A DNA stretch of 64,000 nt, from assembly GCA_035476815.1 (NCBI GenBank), contig DATILD010000080.1, positions 1 to 64,000 of the forward strand. Reading direction: 5' to 3'. This DNA comes from Methylibium sp035476815. GTDB taxonomy: Bacteria; Pseudomonadota; Gammaproteobacteria; Burkholderiales; Burkholderiaceae_C. The position numbers and the translations under genes are program-made. The notes under the pieces were generated by a model. The model had not been told where the DNA came from. It saw nothing but the letters and a program-made list of their open reading frames with translations, and did not search any database. Below are positions 1 through 10,942 of this stretch, piece after piece. Each line of letters begins with the position of its first letter. The stretch's first letter is position 1.

Positions 1-1074
1 CTGGGCAGCAGCGACAAGGCCCGCCGCCTGGAGGCGGCCAAGCTGCTCGCAAGCAGCGGCAACCCCAGCATCAAGACCCTGCTGATCGAACGGATCAAGG
101 TCGAGAGCGAAGCCGACGTCAAGTCCGCGCTGGAAGCGTCATTGCGTACCGTCGAGGCCGCGCTCGCCTGGGGCGACAAGTTGGGGGCGATGTTCTCCGG
201 TATCAGCCTGGGCTCCATCCTGCTGCTGGTGGCGCTGGGCCTGGCCATCACCTACGGCCTCATGGGCGTGATCAACATGGCGCACGGCGAGCTGATGATG
301 ATCGGCGCCTATGCCACCTACGTCATGCAGGGCGTGTTCCAGAAATACCTGCCCGGCGCCTTCGACTGGTACCTGGTCGCTGCGGTGCCGGTGGCGTTCG
401 GCGCGTCGGCCCTCATGGGTGCGCTGCTCGAGCGCAGCGTGATCCGCTTCCTGTATGGCCGCCCGCTCGAGACGCTGCTGGCCACCTGGGGCATCAGCCT
501 GATCCTGATCCAGCTCGTGCGCTCGCTGTTCGGCGCGCAGAACGTGCCGGTCGAGAACCCGGTGTGGCTCTCGGGCGGCGTGGCGGTGGCGAGCAACCTG
601 ACGCTGCCCTACAACCGCATCGCGATCATCGTGTTTGCCGGGCTGGTGCTGGGCAGCATGGCGCTGCTGATCGCGAAGACGCGGCTGGGCCTGTTCGTGC
701 GCGGCGTGACGCAGAACCGGCCGATGGCCGCCTGCCTGGGCGTGCACACCGCGCGCATCGACACGATGGCCTTCGCGCTCGGCGCCGGCGTGGCCGGGCT
801 GGCGGGCTGCGCGTTGAGCCAGGTCGGCAACGTCGGGCCCGACCTGGGCCAGGGCTACATCGTCGACTCCTTCATGGTGGTGGTGCTCGGCGGCGTGGGC
901 CAGCTCGCGGGCACGGTCTACGCGGCGCTCGGCCTGGGCGTCGTCAACAAGCTGCTCGAGGGCTGGGCCGGCGCGGTGCTGGCGAAGATCATGGTGCTGG
1001 TCTTCATCGTGATCTTCATCCAGAAGCGGCCGTCGGGGCTGTTTGCCCTGAAGGGCCGGAGCGCGGAAGCATGA
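1..1074 (+). CDS. urtB: Urea ABC transporter permease UrtB (5' partial)
   Basis: Inner-membrane permease of the high-affinity urea importer, branched-chain amino acid (LivH) family. The frame is open from base 1, so the start lies outside the window; the first 45 or so residues are the end of the extracytoplasmic N-terminal extension typical of UrtB. From about residue 60 come the hydrophobic segments with the LivH-type NMAHGE motif and several glycine-rich membrane spans, ending in a KRPSGLF tail usual for the family. The stop overlaps the urtC start by 4 bp (ATGA), followed by urtD and urtE, so this is the urtBCDE operon; urtA would lie to the left. Identification is firm. Confidence 0.95.
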   Translation: MGSSDKARRLEAAKLLASSGNPSIKTLLIERIKVESEADVKSALEASLRTVEAALAWGDKLGAMFSGISLGSILLLVALGLAITYGLMGVINMAHGELMMIGAYATYVMQGVFQKYLPGAFDWYLVAAVPVAFGASALMGALLERSVIRFLYGRPLETLLATWGISLILIQLVRSLFGAQNVPVENPVWLSGGVAVASNLTLPYNRIAIIVFAGLVLGSMALLIAKTRLGLFVRGVTQNRPMAACLGVHTARIDTMAFALGAGVAGLAGCALSQVGNVGPDLGQGYIVDSFMVVVLGGVGQLAGTVYAALGLGVVNKLLEGWAGAVLAKIMVLVFIVIFIQKRPSGLFALKGRSAEA

Positions 1075-2245
1075 GCGCCGTGCCCGGCGGCCCCCTCACC
1101 CCAACCCTCTCCCCCGCCGGCGGGGGAGAGGGAGCAGTACGGCTCCCTCTCCCGCGCGCGGGAGAGGGTCGGGGTGAGGGCATCGGCGCCTGGACCGGCG
1201 TGCTGGTCGCGGTGATCGCGATCTGCGTCCTGGTGCCGCTCGCCAACCTCGCGATCCCCGAGAGCAGCGCCTTCCACCTCAGCGACTATGCGGTGGCGCT
1301 GATCGCCAAGATCATGTGCTACGCGATCTGCGCGCTGGCGATGGACCTGATCTGGGGCTATGCCGGCATCCTGTCGCTCGGCCATGGCCTGTTCTTCGCG
1401 CTCGGCGGCTACGCGATGGGCATGTACCTGATGCGCCAGATCGGCAGCGACGGCCAGTACCGCTCGGACATGCCGGACTTCATGGTGTTCCTGAACTGGA
1501 AGGAATTCCCCTGGCATTGGGCGTTGAGCGATTCCTTCGTCGCGCAGATGGCGCTGGTGGTGCTGGCGCCGGGGGTCGTCGCCTTCGTGTTCGGCTGGTT
1601 CGCGTTCCGCTCGCGCATCAAGGGCGTGTACTTCTCGATCATCACGCAGGCGCTGACCTTCGCCGCGATGCTGCTGTTCTTCCGCAACGAGACCGGCTTC
1701 GGCGGCAACAACGGCTTCACCGACTTCAAGCGCATCCTGGGCATTCCGATCGCGACGCCGGGCATGCGCATGACGCTGTTCGTCATCACCGGGCTGACGC
1801 TGGTCGCCGCCTTCGTCGGCGCGCGCTGGCTGATGGGCACCAAGTTCGGCCGCGTGCTGCAGGCGATCCGCGATGCCGAGGGCCGCACCATGTTCATCGG
1901 CTACGACCCGGTCGCCTACAAGCTCGCGATCTGGACGCTGTCGGCCGTGCTGTGCGGCATCGCCGGCGCGCTCTACGTGCCGCAGGTCGGCATCATCAAC
2001 CCGAGCGAGATGAGCCCGGCGGCCGGCATCGAGATCGCGATCTGGGCCGCGGTCGGCGGCCGCGGCACGCTGGTCGGGCCGATCGTCGGCGCCTTCTTCG
2101 TCAATGGCGCGAAGAGCTGGTTCACGCAGGCCTTCCCGGAGTTCTGGCTCTACTTCCTCGGTGCGCTGTTCATCGCGGTCACCTTGTTCTTGCCGCAGGG
2201 CCTGATCGGCCTGTGGCGGCGCTTGCTGCGCAAGGGGAAGGCCGC

Positions 2246-2249
<4 letters not shown>
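1071..2249 (+). CDS. urtC: Urea ABC transporter permease UrtC
   Basis: Second permease of the urea importer, LivM family, 392 residues. The ATG overlaps the urtB stop. Residues about 8-37 (PLTPTLSPAGGGEG and what follows) are encoded by a GC-rich inverted repeat inserted in frame and are not part of the family fold. The conserved membrane protein starts around residue 40, with LivM-like motifs such as SLGHGLFFALGGY and GRVLQAIRDAE. The stop overlaps the urtD start. The insert falls in the N-terminal leader before the first predicted membrane segment, where an extra basic/proline-rich stretch may be tolerated. An internal downstream start would remove the insert, but no clear ribosome site was seen. 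Confidence 0.93.
1093..1180. repeat. Palindromic repeat inserted in urtC
   Basis: An 88-bp inverted repeat. The outer arms (1093-1113 and 1160-1180) are reverse complements over 21 bp with one mismatch, and an inner GC-rich palindrome lies around 1111-1132. It is translated in frame as part of UrtC. The CTCACCCC/GGGGTGAG arms resemble intergenic palindromes common in GC-rich proteobacteria; that family link is from memory. Confidence 0.9.
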
Positions 2250-3130
<881 letters not shown>

Positions 3131-3138
3131 ACGACACC

Positions 3139-3831
3139 ATGCTCAAGGTCGACAACCTCCACCAGTTCTACGGCGGCTCGCACATCCTGCGTGGCGTCGG
3201 CTTCGAGGCGCGTGCCGGCGAGGTGACGGTCGTGCTGGGCCGCAACGGCGTCGGCAAGACCACGCTGCTGCGCACGCTGGTCGGCCTGGTGCAGCCGCGC
3301 AGCGGCAGCCTCACGCTCGGCGAGCAGGCACTCGGCCCGCGCACGCCCTACGAGCGCGCCCGCTTGGGGCTAGGCTACGTGCCGCAGGGTCGCGAGATCT
3401 TCGGCCGCCTGACGGTCGAGGAGAACCTGCGCATGGGGCTGGCCAGCAAGCCCGGCGGCACGTCCATCCCGGCCGAGCTGTTCGAGCTGTTCCCGGTGTT
3501 GAAGCAGATGCTCGGCCGCCGCGGCGGCGATCTGTCGGGCGGCCAGCAGCAGCAGCTCGCGATCGCGCGCGCGCTGGCGGCCGGGCCGAAGCTGCTGATC
3601 CTCGACGAGCCGACCGAGGGCATCCAGCCCAGCATCATCAAGGACATCGGCCGCGTGATCCGCAAGCTGGCTGACCGCGGCACGATGGCGATCCTGCTGG
3701 TCGAGCAGTACTACGACTTCGCGGCCGAGCTGGCCGACCAGTACCTGGTGATGGAGCGCGGCGAGGTCGTGCAGCGCGGCCGCGGCGCCGACATGGTGGC
3801 CGAGGGCGTGCGCGAGCGGCTCGCGATCTAG
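3139..3831 (+). CDS. urtE: Urea ABC transporter ATP-binding protein UrtE
   Basis: Second ATPase of the urea importer, LivF type, 230 residues, the usual length. The ATG lies 8 bp after the urtD stop. Walker A GRNGVGKT, signature LSGGQQQQLAIARAL, Walker B LLILDEP followed by TEGIQP, and H-loop region LLVEQYYDF are all present. It is the last gene of the urt operon; the next gene, ureD, converges on it. Confidence 0.96.
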   Translation: MLKVDNLHQFYGGSHILRGVGFEARAGEVTVVLGRNGVGKTTLLRTLVGLVQPRSGSLTLGEQALGPRTPYERARLGLGYVPQGREIFGRLTVEENLRMGLASKPGGTSIPAELFELFPVLKQMLGRRGGDLSGGQQQQLAIARALAAGPKLLILDEPTEGIQPSIIKDIGRVIRKLADRGTMAILLVEQYYDFAAELADQYLVMERGEVVQRGRGADMVAEGVRERLAI

Positions 3832-3899
3832 GACCTGCGCGGCCCGGGCCCTTCGGGTAATCCCAGGAAACGGCGGCCCTCCAATAGCGTTAACAGGCC

Positions 3900-4733
3900 C
3901 TAGGTCTGCCAGACGCGCGGCGCGCAGGGCGCGAGATCCCAGGCCAGTTCGCGCCAGGCGCGCCACACGGCCGTCAGCAGCGTCCGGGCCGGCTCGGTGT
4001 GCGGCGCCAGGGCGCGCAGCACGACGAGGCGGGCGTCGGGCGAGGTACAGCCGCTGCGGTGCGCGAGGGCATGGTCCGCGGCGAGGCCCCGCGCCGTGTC
4101 GAGCAGGGCGTCGATGCGGGGGCGTGCCATCGCCGTGCCGGTCGCGAACCACAGCGTCGCCAGCAGCCGGTCGCCGCCCCAGCCGAGCGGCGACGCGAGC
4201 AGGCGGCGGTCGTCCACCGCGTCGATGCGCGAGCGCTCCAGCCACAGCCCCGGCAGCTCGATCGTCTGGTCGACCCGGCCGGCCTCGAAGGGCGCGCCGC
4301 TGGCCGGCAGGCCGAGCGCGAGCAGGTCCCAGCCCATCATCTCGGCGCCCGGCGCCAGCTCGAAGCGCAGCCGGTTCTCGACCTGCGAGCCCGAATGGCA
4401 GATCGTCTCCAGCGGCAGCCATTCGAGCCGCGCACCGGGTTCGATCCGCGCGTCGAGCGTCTGCGAGGCCGTGGCGCCGGCGCTGCGGTAGAAGCGCGTC
4501 GCGCCCGGCGTCGTGACGAGCGCATGGGCCGTCGCCGCGACCCGCAGGTCGATCGCCAGCGCATCGCCGCCGACGATGCCGCCGGGTGGGTGCACCAGCA
4601 CGTCGTGGCAGATGGCGGGCGACTCCGGGTAGAGGCTCTTCAGCACGCGCAGCGGGCCGTCGTGGCGGTGGGCCAGCAGGGTACGGTCGCCGTCGCGGCG
4701 GTAGCGGAGGTCGAGTGCGGCGTGCCAGCTCAT
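3900..4733 (-). CDS. ureD: Urease accessory protein UreD
   Basis: UreD (UreH) is a scaffold for nickel delivery to urease, acting with UreF and UreG on the apo-enzyme. 277 residues from the ATG before SWHAALDLRY; a longer reading to 4925 only adds a low-complexity arginine/alanine stretch. Family motifs are the HPPGGIVGGD segment and TTPGATRFYRS. In related genomes ureD starts a ureDABCEFG block; here it converges on urtE and no urease structural gene is present in the window. Nearby urea import supports the assignment. Whether urease genes lie elsewhere cannot be seen. Confidence 0.93.
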   Translation of the reverse strand: MSWHAALDLRYRRDGDRTLLAHRHDGPLRVLKSLYPESPAICHDVLVHPPGGIVGGDALAIDLRVAATAHALVTTPGATRFYRSAGATASQTLDARIEPGARLEWLPLETICHSGSQVENRLRFELAPGAEMMGWDLLALGLPASGAPFEAGRVDQTIELPGLWLERSRIDAVDDRRLLASPLGWGGDRLLATLWFATGTAMARPRIDALLDTARGLAADHALAHRSGCTSPDARLVVLRALAPHTEPARTLLTAVWRAWRELAWDLAPCAPRVWQT

Positions 4734-5016
4734 GCGGTCAGGGGACGTGGGCGATGCGACCCAGGCGCATTGGACCTCGAATCGGGGCCGATGGCCGGCC
4801 GGCTTGCAAGCCGCGTGCGCGGCGCGGGCGGTCGCGGGCCCGGCCGCCGTCCGTGGCCATCCGCGTCCGGACGACAAGTGCGCCCGTTTCCTCACAGCCC
4901 GACACAAATCAATTCGGACGCTCACGTGACGCCCGGCAGTCCGTCACGGCGCGCGAGGCCGGCGCAGTGGCGCGCAGACCGCCGGCGACCCACACTGGCG
5001 CCAGAGGTTTCGATCC

Positions 5017-5529
5017 ATGCCCGCCGCCCCCGCCCCCCACCTGCCGCGCACCGTACGCGCCGCGGCGGCCGTCGTGACGGCCTGCCTGCTGGCCGGCTGC
5101 GAGACCATCGCAATCACCGCGCTGGGCGTCGGCGCCTCGGCCGGCGTGTCGCACACCGCCAACGCGATCACCGCGCGCACCTTCACGGCCTCCAACGCCC
5201 AGGTGCGCAGCGCTTCGCTGACCGCGCTCGGCCGCATGGGCATCGTGGTCGAGTCGATCGACAGCACCAAGGACGGCGAGCTGATCAAGGCGCGTTCGGT
5301 CGACCGGCGCATCGAGGTCGAGATCGAGCCGATGAGCCGCACCACGACCTATGTGCAGGCGCGCGCCAAGCGCAACTTCTTCGTCTACGACGCGGCGACG
5401 GCCAAGGAGATCATCCTGCAGACCGAGCTGGCACTGGCGCCGCCGCCGGTCGCGCCGACGCCGGCCGTCGCCCCCGCGCGCCGCGGCAAGGTCGCCGCCG
5501 CGATGGTGGTGCGCACCGCCGGCCCCTGA
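5017..5529 (+). CDS. DUF3568-like lipoprotein
   Basis: 170 residues. The N-terminus carries basic residues, a hydrophobic run and the lipobox LLAGC at about residues 24-28, so it should be a lipid-anchored envelope protein. The body (about 40-130) resembles the DUF3568 family of small proteobacterial lipoproteins of unknown function. The C-terminus is alanine/proline-rich. It stands alone, about 105 bp before the Spy/CpxP-like gene, and may belong to the same envelope-stress locus, but nothing in the sequence proves that. Function unknown. Confidence 0.75.
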   Translation: MPAAPAPHLPRTVRAAAAVVTACLLAGCETIAITALGVGASAGVSHTANAITARTFTASNAQVRSASLTALGRMGIVVESIDSTKDGELIKARSVDRRIEVEIEPMSRTTTYVQARAKRNFFVYDAATAKEIILQTELALAPPPVAPTPAVAPARRGKVAAAMVVRTAGP

Positions 5530-5635
5530 GCCGGCGAGCCCTCACAGATCTTTACGCGGGCCCCAAGCCCGCTTCACGGCAGTGGCCGACGATGCCAGCA
5601 TCCCCTCACGGGATCGCACATCGAAAGGACGCTCC

Positions 5636-6154
5636 ATGAAAGTCTCTCTCCTCTCCCCCGGCGGCCTGCGCGCGCTGGCGCTCGGCAGCCTGCTGGCCGT
5701 CGGCAGCGCGGTTGCGCTGACGGCCTGGGCCGCCCCCCACGCGGGTCACGGCGGCTCGATGGCGATGGATTCGCCGCGCCACGTGGGCCGCATGGTCGAG
5801 CGCCTGCTCGACGGCGCCCAGGCCACCGACGCCCAGCGCGCCCAGGTGCGCCAGATCGTCGACGCCGCCGCCGCCGACCTGAAGGCCCAGCGTGACGCCG
5901 GCCGCTCGCTGCGCGAGCAGCAGCTGCAGCTCTTCACCCAGCCGACCGTCGACGCCAACGCGGTCGAGCAGCTGCGCCAGAAGCAGCTCGTGCAGCATGA
6001 GCAGGCGAGCAAGCGCATCACGCAGGCGATGCTCGAGATCAGCCGCGTGCTGACCCCCGAGCAGCGCGCCAAGCTGGCCGAGCGCATGAAGGCGCGCGCC
6101 GACATGATGCGGCGCCACCACGAGGAGCGCCGCGCGCTCGAGCCGCGCAGTTGA
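5636..6154 (+). CDS. Spy/CpxP-family periplasmic protein
   Basis: 172 residues. It starts at the ATG preceded by GAAAGGA; the longer open frame upstream lacks a plausible start. A signal peptide is predicted in residues 1-32 (ends WAAPHA). The mature part is alpha-helical and charged, with two LTXXQ-like turns (ATDAQRAQVRQ and LTPEQRAKLAERM) typical of Spy/CpxP chaperones and metal-responsive relatives. His and Met residues near the mature N-terminus and the C-terminus (MMRRHHEERR) suggest metal contact. It precedes a response regulator and sensor kinase, the arrangement of Cpx-like systems in which such a protein modulates the kinase. Confidence 0.85.
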   Translation: MKVSLLSPGGLRALALGSLLAVGSAVALTAWAAPHAGHGGSMAMDSPRHVGRMVERLLDGAQATDAQRAQVRQIVDAAAADLKAQRDAGRSLREQQLQLFTQPTVDANAVEQLRQKQLVQHEQASKRITQAMLEISRVLTPEQRAKLAERMKARADMMRRHHEERRALEPRS

Positions 6155-6263
6155 GCGCGCGGGGCGCGGCGACCCGGCCGCCTCGCCTATGCTTCGCCCG
6201 CACGCACCCCCTGCCGCAGCCGCCCTCCATCGGGCCCGCTGCGGCGTTACCGATGGAGAGTCC

Positions 6264-6977
6264 ATGACGGCCCGCCTGCTGCTGATCGACGACGACGAGC
6301 GCCTGACCGCCATGGTGGGCGACTACCTGCGCCATGCCGGCCACGAGGTCGAGGTCGCGCCGACGCTGGCGGCCGGTCGCCAGAAGCTCGAGCGCGAGCT
6401 CTACGACGCGCTGGTGCTCGACCTGATGCTGCCCGACGGCGACGGCCTGGACCTGTGCCGCGAGCTGCGCGCCTCGCCGCGGCTGCGCACGCTGCCGCTG
6501 TTGATGCTGACCGCGCGCGGCGAGCCGCTGGACCGCATCGTCGGCCTCGAGCTCGGCGCCGACGACTACCTGCCCAAGCCCTTCGAGCCGCGCGAGCTGC
6601 TGGCGCGCGTGAAGGCGCTGCTGCGCCGCTCGGCCCCCTCGGCCGACGACGACGTGCTGCGCTTCGGCCAGCTCGAGGTCGACCCGGGCGGCCGCCAGGC
6701 ACGGCTGGACGGCAAGCCCTGCGACCTGACCAGCTACCAGTTCGACCTGCTGCTGGTGCTGGCGCGTGCGCCGGGGCGGGTCCTGTCGCGCGACCAGATC
6801 ATGGACGCGCTCAAGGGCCATGCGCTCGAGGCCTTCGACCGCTCGATCGACGTGCATGTCTCGCGCATCCGCGCCGCGATCGAGGACGACCCGAAGAACC
6901 CGCGCCGCATCCTCACCGTGCGCGGCGCCGGCTACGTGTTCGCGAAGAAGCAGGATGTCGATGCCGATCACGGTTGA
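6264..6977 (+). CDS. OmpR/PhoB-family response regulator
   Basis: 237 residues. Receiver domain at about 1-118 with acidic pocket DDDE near the N-terminus, phospho-acceptor Asp53 (LVLDLMLPDG) and conserved Lys in YLPKPFEP. Winged-helix DNA-binding domain at about 135-230, with the RSIDVHVSRIR and VRGAGYVF motifs of the PhoB class. The ATG at 6264 places the receiver directly at the N-terminus; the longer frame from 6189 does not look coding. With the upstream Spy/CpxP-like gene and downstream kinase it is most like CpxR/RstA. The actual stimulus is unknown. Confidence 0.93.
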   Translation: MTARLLLIDDDERLTAMVGDYLRHAGHEVEVAPTLAAGRQKLERELYDALVLDLMLPDGDGLDLCRELRASPRLRTLPLLMLTARGEPLDRIVGLELGADDYLPKPFEPRELLARVKALLRRSAPSADDDVLRFGQLEVDPGGRQARLDGKPCDLTSYQFDLLLVLARAPGRVLSRDQIMDALKGHALEAFDRSIDVHVSRIRAAIEDDPKNPRRILTVRGAGYVFAKKQDVDADHG

Positions 6978-7023
6978 GCGGTCGTCGCTCGCGGGCGACG
7001 GGTCGTTAGTGGGGCGGGACCGA

Positions 7024-7097
7024 GCGCCGGGCCGCCCCAAGCCGGGCCCGATCCCCCCGGGGGATCGCCCGCGGTACACCGTGGGCGAGGGGTCGTC
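7024..7097 (+). repeat. Junction hairpin element, copy A
   Basis: It fills most of the gap between the response regulator and kinase genes. It contains the 15-bp core CCGGGCCGCCCCAAG, a strong hairpin at 7050-7066 (GATCCCC/GGGGATC arms) and ends GGGGTCGTC directly against the kinase ATG. The same core, a GC hairpin and a G-run followed by GTCATG recur at 15431-15509 and twice at 32286-32458. Confidence 0.8.
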
Positions 7098-8453
7098 ATG
7101 AAAACGCTGTACCTCCGCATCTACCTGACGGTGGTGGCGGTGCTGCTGCTGTTCGCGCTGGTGTCCGGCTGGGTGGTCCAGCGCAACATCGAGCAGGAGC
7201 GCGAGCGCTTCCGTGCCGATGCCGGCCAGCGCATGGCGCCCTGGGCCGAGCTGCTGCAGGGCGCGCTGCCGCCGCCGACCGCGCCGGACGCCGAGCAGGC
7301 CGTCGCGCTGCTCGAATGGTCCGAGCGCCTGCGCCTGCCGATGGCGCTGGACGACGGCGCCGGCCGGCGCATCGCCACCGCGCCGCAGTTCGACCGCTTC
7401 GCGCGCGAGGCCGTCGAGGAGCATGGCCCGCCCGGCATGGAGCGCCGCGCACCGGTGCGGCTGCAGCTCAGCGACGGCCGCTGGCTCTCGATCGTCCGTC
7501 CGCCGCGCCCGCCGCGACCGGGCCCGGGTGGCGAGGGCCGGTTGCTGGCCGAGCCGCCGTTCCTCCGCGGCGCCGGTCTGGTGCTGGTGCTCGGCCTGTT
7601 GTTCATCGCGGTGGCGGCCGGCGCCTACCCGGTCGTGCGACGGCTGACGCACCGGCTCGAGGCGCTGCAGCGCGGCGTCGAGACCTTTGGCGCCGGCGCG
7701 CTGCACCACCGCGTCGACGAGTCCGGACGCGACGAGGTCGCGGCGGTCGCGACCAGCTTCAACCGTGCCGCCGCGCGCGTCGAGGCGTTGCTGGAAGCCA
7801 ACCGTTCCTTGCTCGCCAACGCCAGCCACGAGCTGCGTTCGCCGCTGGCGCGGCTGAAGATGGCGGTGGCGATGCTAGACGAGGCCGTGCCCGAGCGGCG
7901 TGCGCCGCTGAAGGCCGAGATCGAACGCAACATCCGCGAGCTCGACGCACTGGTCGAGGAGGTGCTGCTGGCCAGCCGGCTCGACGCGCGCCAGCCCGAT
8001 GCACGGGCGCCGGCCGATGCGGTTGACCTGCTCGGCCTCGCCGCCGAGGAGGCGGTGCGGGTCGGCGCCAGCCTCGACCTGCCGGGGCCGACCGAGCCGG
8101 CCCTGCCCGCCACGCTGAAGGCCGACGAGCGCCTGCTGCGCCGCGCGCTGCGCAACCTGCTGGAGAACGCGCGCCGCTACGGTGGCGATACGGCGCCCGA
8201 GGTGCGGCTGCGGCGCGGGGCCGGCGGCGTCGAGCTGGCCGTCTGCGACCGCGGCCCCGGCGTGCCCGCGGCCGAGCGCGAGCGCATCTTCGAGCCCTTC
8301 TACCGCCTGCCCGGCCATGCCGAGCAGGCCGGCGGCGTCGGACTGGGGCTGAGCCTGGTGCGGCAGATCGCCCGCCACCATGGCGGCAGCGTGCGCTGCG
8401 AGGCGCGCGAGGGCGGCGGCAGCCGCTTCGTGCTCAGCCTGCCGGTGGCGTGA
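7098..8453 (+). CDS. Sensor histidine kinase (CpxA/RstB-like)
   Basis: 451 residues, inner-membrane. A first membrane segment at about residues 5-27, a periplasmic loop of about 130 residues rich in proline near its end, a second membrane segment at about 156-178, HAMP at about 180-232, then HisKA with the phospho-acceptor His244 (NASHELRSPLARL). The HATPase domain has the N box NLLENARRYGG, the G1 box DRGPGVP and the G2 region GVGLGLSLV. It forms an operon with the response regulator, with a repeat element between them. The stop overlaps the convergent DUF1289 gene by 20 bp. Confidence 0.93.
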   Translation: MKTLYLRIYLTVVAVLLLFALVSGWVVQRNIEQERERFRADAGQRMAPWAELLQGALPPPTAPDAEQAVALLEWSERLRLPMALDDGAGRRIATAPQFDRFAREAVEEHGPPGMERRAPVRLQLSDGRWLSIVRPPRPPRPGPGGEGRLLAEPPFLRGAGLVLVLGLLFIAVAAGAYPVVRRLTHRLEALQRGVETFGAGALHHRVDESGRDEVAAVATSFNRAAARVEALLEANRSLLANASHELRSPLARLKMAVAMLDEAVPERRAPLKAEIERNIRELDALVEEVLLASRLDARQPDARAPADAVDLLGLAAEEAVRVGASLDLPGPTEPALPATLKADERLLRRALRNLLENARRYGGDTAPEVRLRRGAGGVELAVCDRGPGVPAAERERIFEPFYRLPGHAEQAGGVGLGLSLVRQIARHHGGSVRCEAREGGGSRFVLSLPVA

Positions 8454-8886
8454 GCGGGGCCTGCGCCGCGGCGGCGTCGGCCGCCTCGCGGGCCCGCTCG
8501 GCATAGCGGTTGAAGCGCCAGGCCGTGCCTTCCATCGTGATGCGACGCCAGCAGCTGCGCTTCTCGCCCGGGCTCATCGCGGTCCAGTGCTGGATCTCGT
8601 CCTCGGTGCGGCCGCAGCCCTTGCAGACCGTGTCGCCCTGGCTGGTCGAGCAGATCGCGATGCAGGGCGCGTCGGGCGTGGTCGCGTACCAGGCCAGCCA
8701 GGCGGCCTTGGCCTTGGCCGGCATCGTGTCCTCGTCGCAGTCGCTCTCGCGGTAGTAGACCAGCAGCGCATAGACCTCGGCCAGCGCGCGTACTTCCTTG
8801 CAGGCGGTGATGCCGTCGGGCGAGGGCGAGCGCTCGCGCCACCAGTTGATGGCGGACTCGATGTCGGTGATGTGGATGCCGGCCAT
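8434..8886 (-). CDS. DUF3717-DUF1289 fusion protein
   Basis: 150 residues from the ATG of MAGIHITD; an in-frame TTG six codons upstream is less likely. Residues about 1-60 match the DUF3717 pattern (ITDIESAINWWRERSPSPDG). Residues about 75-125 match DUF1289, a small Cys-containing domain (CIAICS, then CKGCGRTEDEI and SPGEKRSCWRRI), whose cysteines may bind a metal or Fe-S centre. The two domains are usually short separate proteins. It sits just downstream of trpS on the same strand with a 26-bp gap. Function unknown. Confidence 0.75.
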   Translation of the reverse strand: MAGIHITDIESAINWWRERSPSPDGITACKEVRALAEVYALLVYYRESDCDEDTMPAKAKAAWLAWYATTPDAPCIAICSTSQGDTVCKGCGRTEDEIQHWTAMSPGEKRSCWRRITMEGTAWRFNRYAERAREAADAAAAQAPLTPPAG

Positions 8887-8912
8887 GGCCGCGGCGTCGT
8901 GCAAAGGGGCGC

Positions 8913-10222
<1,310 letters not shown>

Positions 10223-10223
<1 letters not shown>

Positions 10224-10894
10224 CAGGAGACACCCATCACGGTCGGGAACGAGGGCAGTACGGCGCCGAGCAGCGCCAGCAGCGTGCGCAGGATCGGCAG
10301 CATCCACCAGGCGCTCACGAGCCCGGCGACCAGCAGCCCGACCACGATGAAGAAGCCATAGGGTTCGACGCGGGCCACCGGCAAGGCCAGATGATGCGGC
10401 AGCAGCCCGACCAGGATGCGCCCGCCGTCCAAGGGCGGCACCGGCAGCAGGTTGAAGGCGAACATCACCAGGTTGACCAGCACGCCGGCCTTGGCCATCA
10501 ACAGGAAGAATGCCTCCGGCGTGCCTGCGGCGACGAGCGCGGCGCCGAACAGCGCCCACGCCACTGCCTGCACGAGGTTGGCGCCCGGCCCGGCGAAGGC
10601 GACCCAGACCATGTCGCGCTTCGGGTGGCGCAGCCGCCGCCAGTCCACCGGCACCGGTTTCGCATAGCCGAACACGAAGGCGCCGGCGGTCGCGAGGTAG
10701 AGCAGCACCGGCATCGCGATCGTGCCGATCGGGTCGATGTGGCGCAGCGGGTTCAGCGAGATGCGGCCGAGCTCGGCGGCCGTCGGGTCGCCGAAGTGGC
10801 GGGCGGCGTAGCCGTGCGCGGCCTCGTGCACGGTGATCGCGAACAGCACCGGCAACGCATAGACCAGCACGGTGCGGATCAGGTCGGCATCCAT
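10223..10894 (-). CDS. Site-2-type (M50) membrane metalloprotease
   Basis: 223 residues with about five hydrophobic segments. The zinc motif HEXXH appears as HEAAH at about residue 23, and the second metal-binding motif is NLLPVPPLDGGRI at about 152-164, as in RseP/SpoIVFB-like site-2 proteases of the YdiL/Rip type without a PDZ domain. It lies directly upstream of trpS with overlapping stop and start, an arrangement often seen in Burkholderiales. The substrate is unknown. Confidence 0.92.
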
Positions 10895-10942
10895 GGGAGC
10901 GCGGATTCTAGGAGCCGGGGCCGGCCGGGCCCGCGAGGGGGC

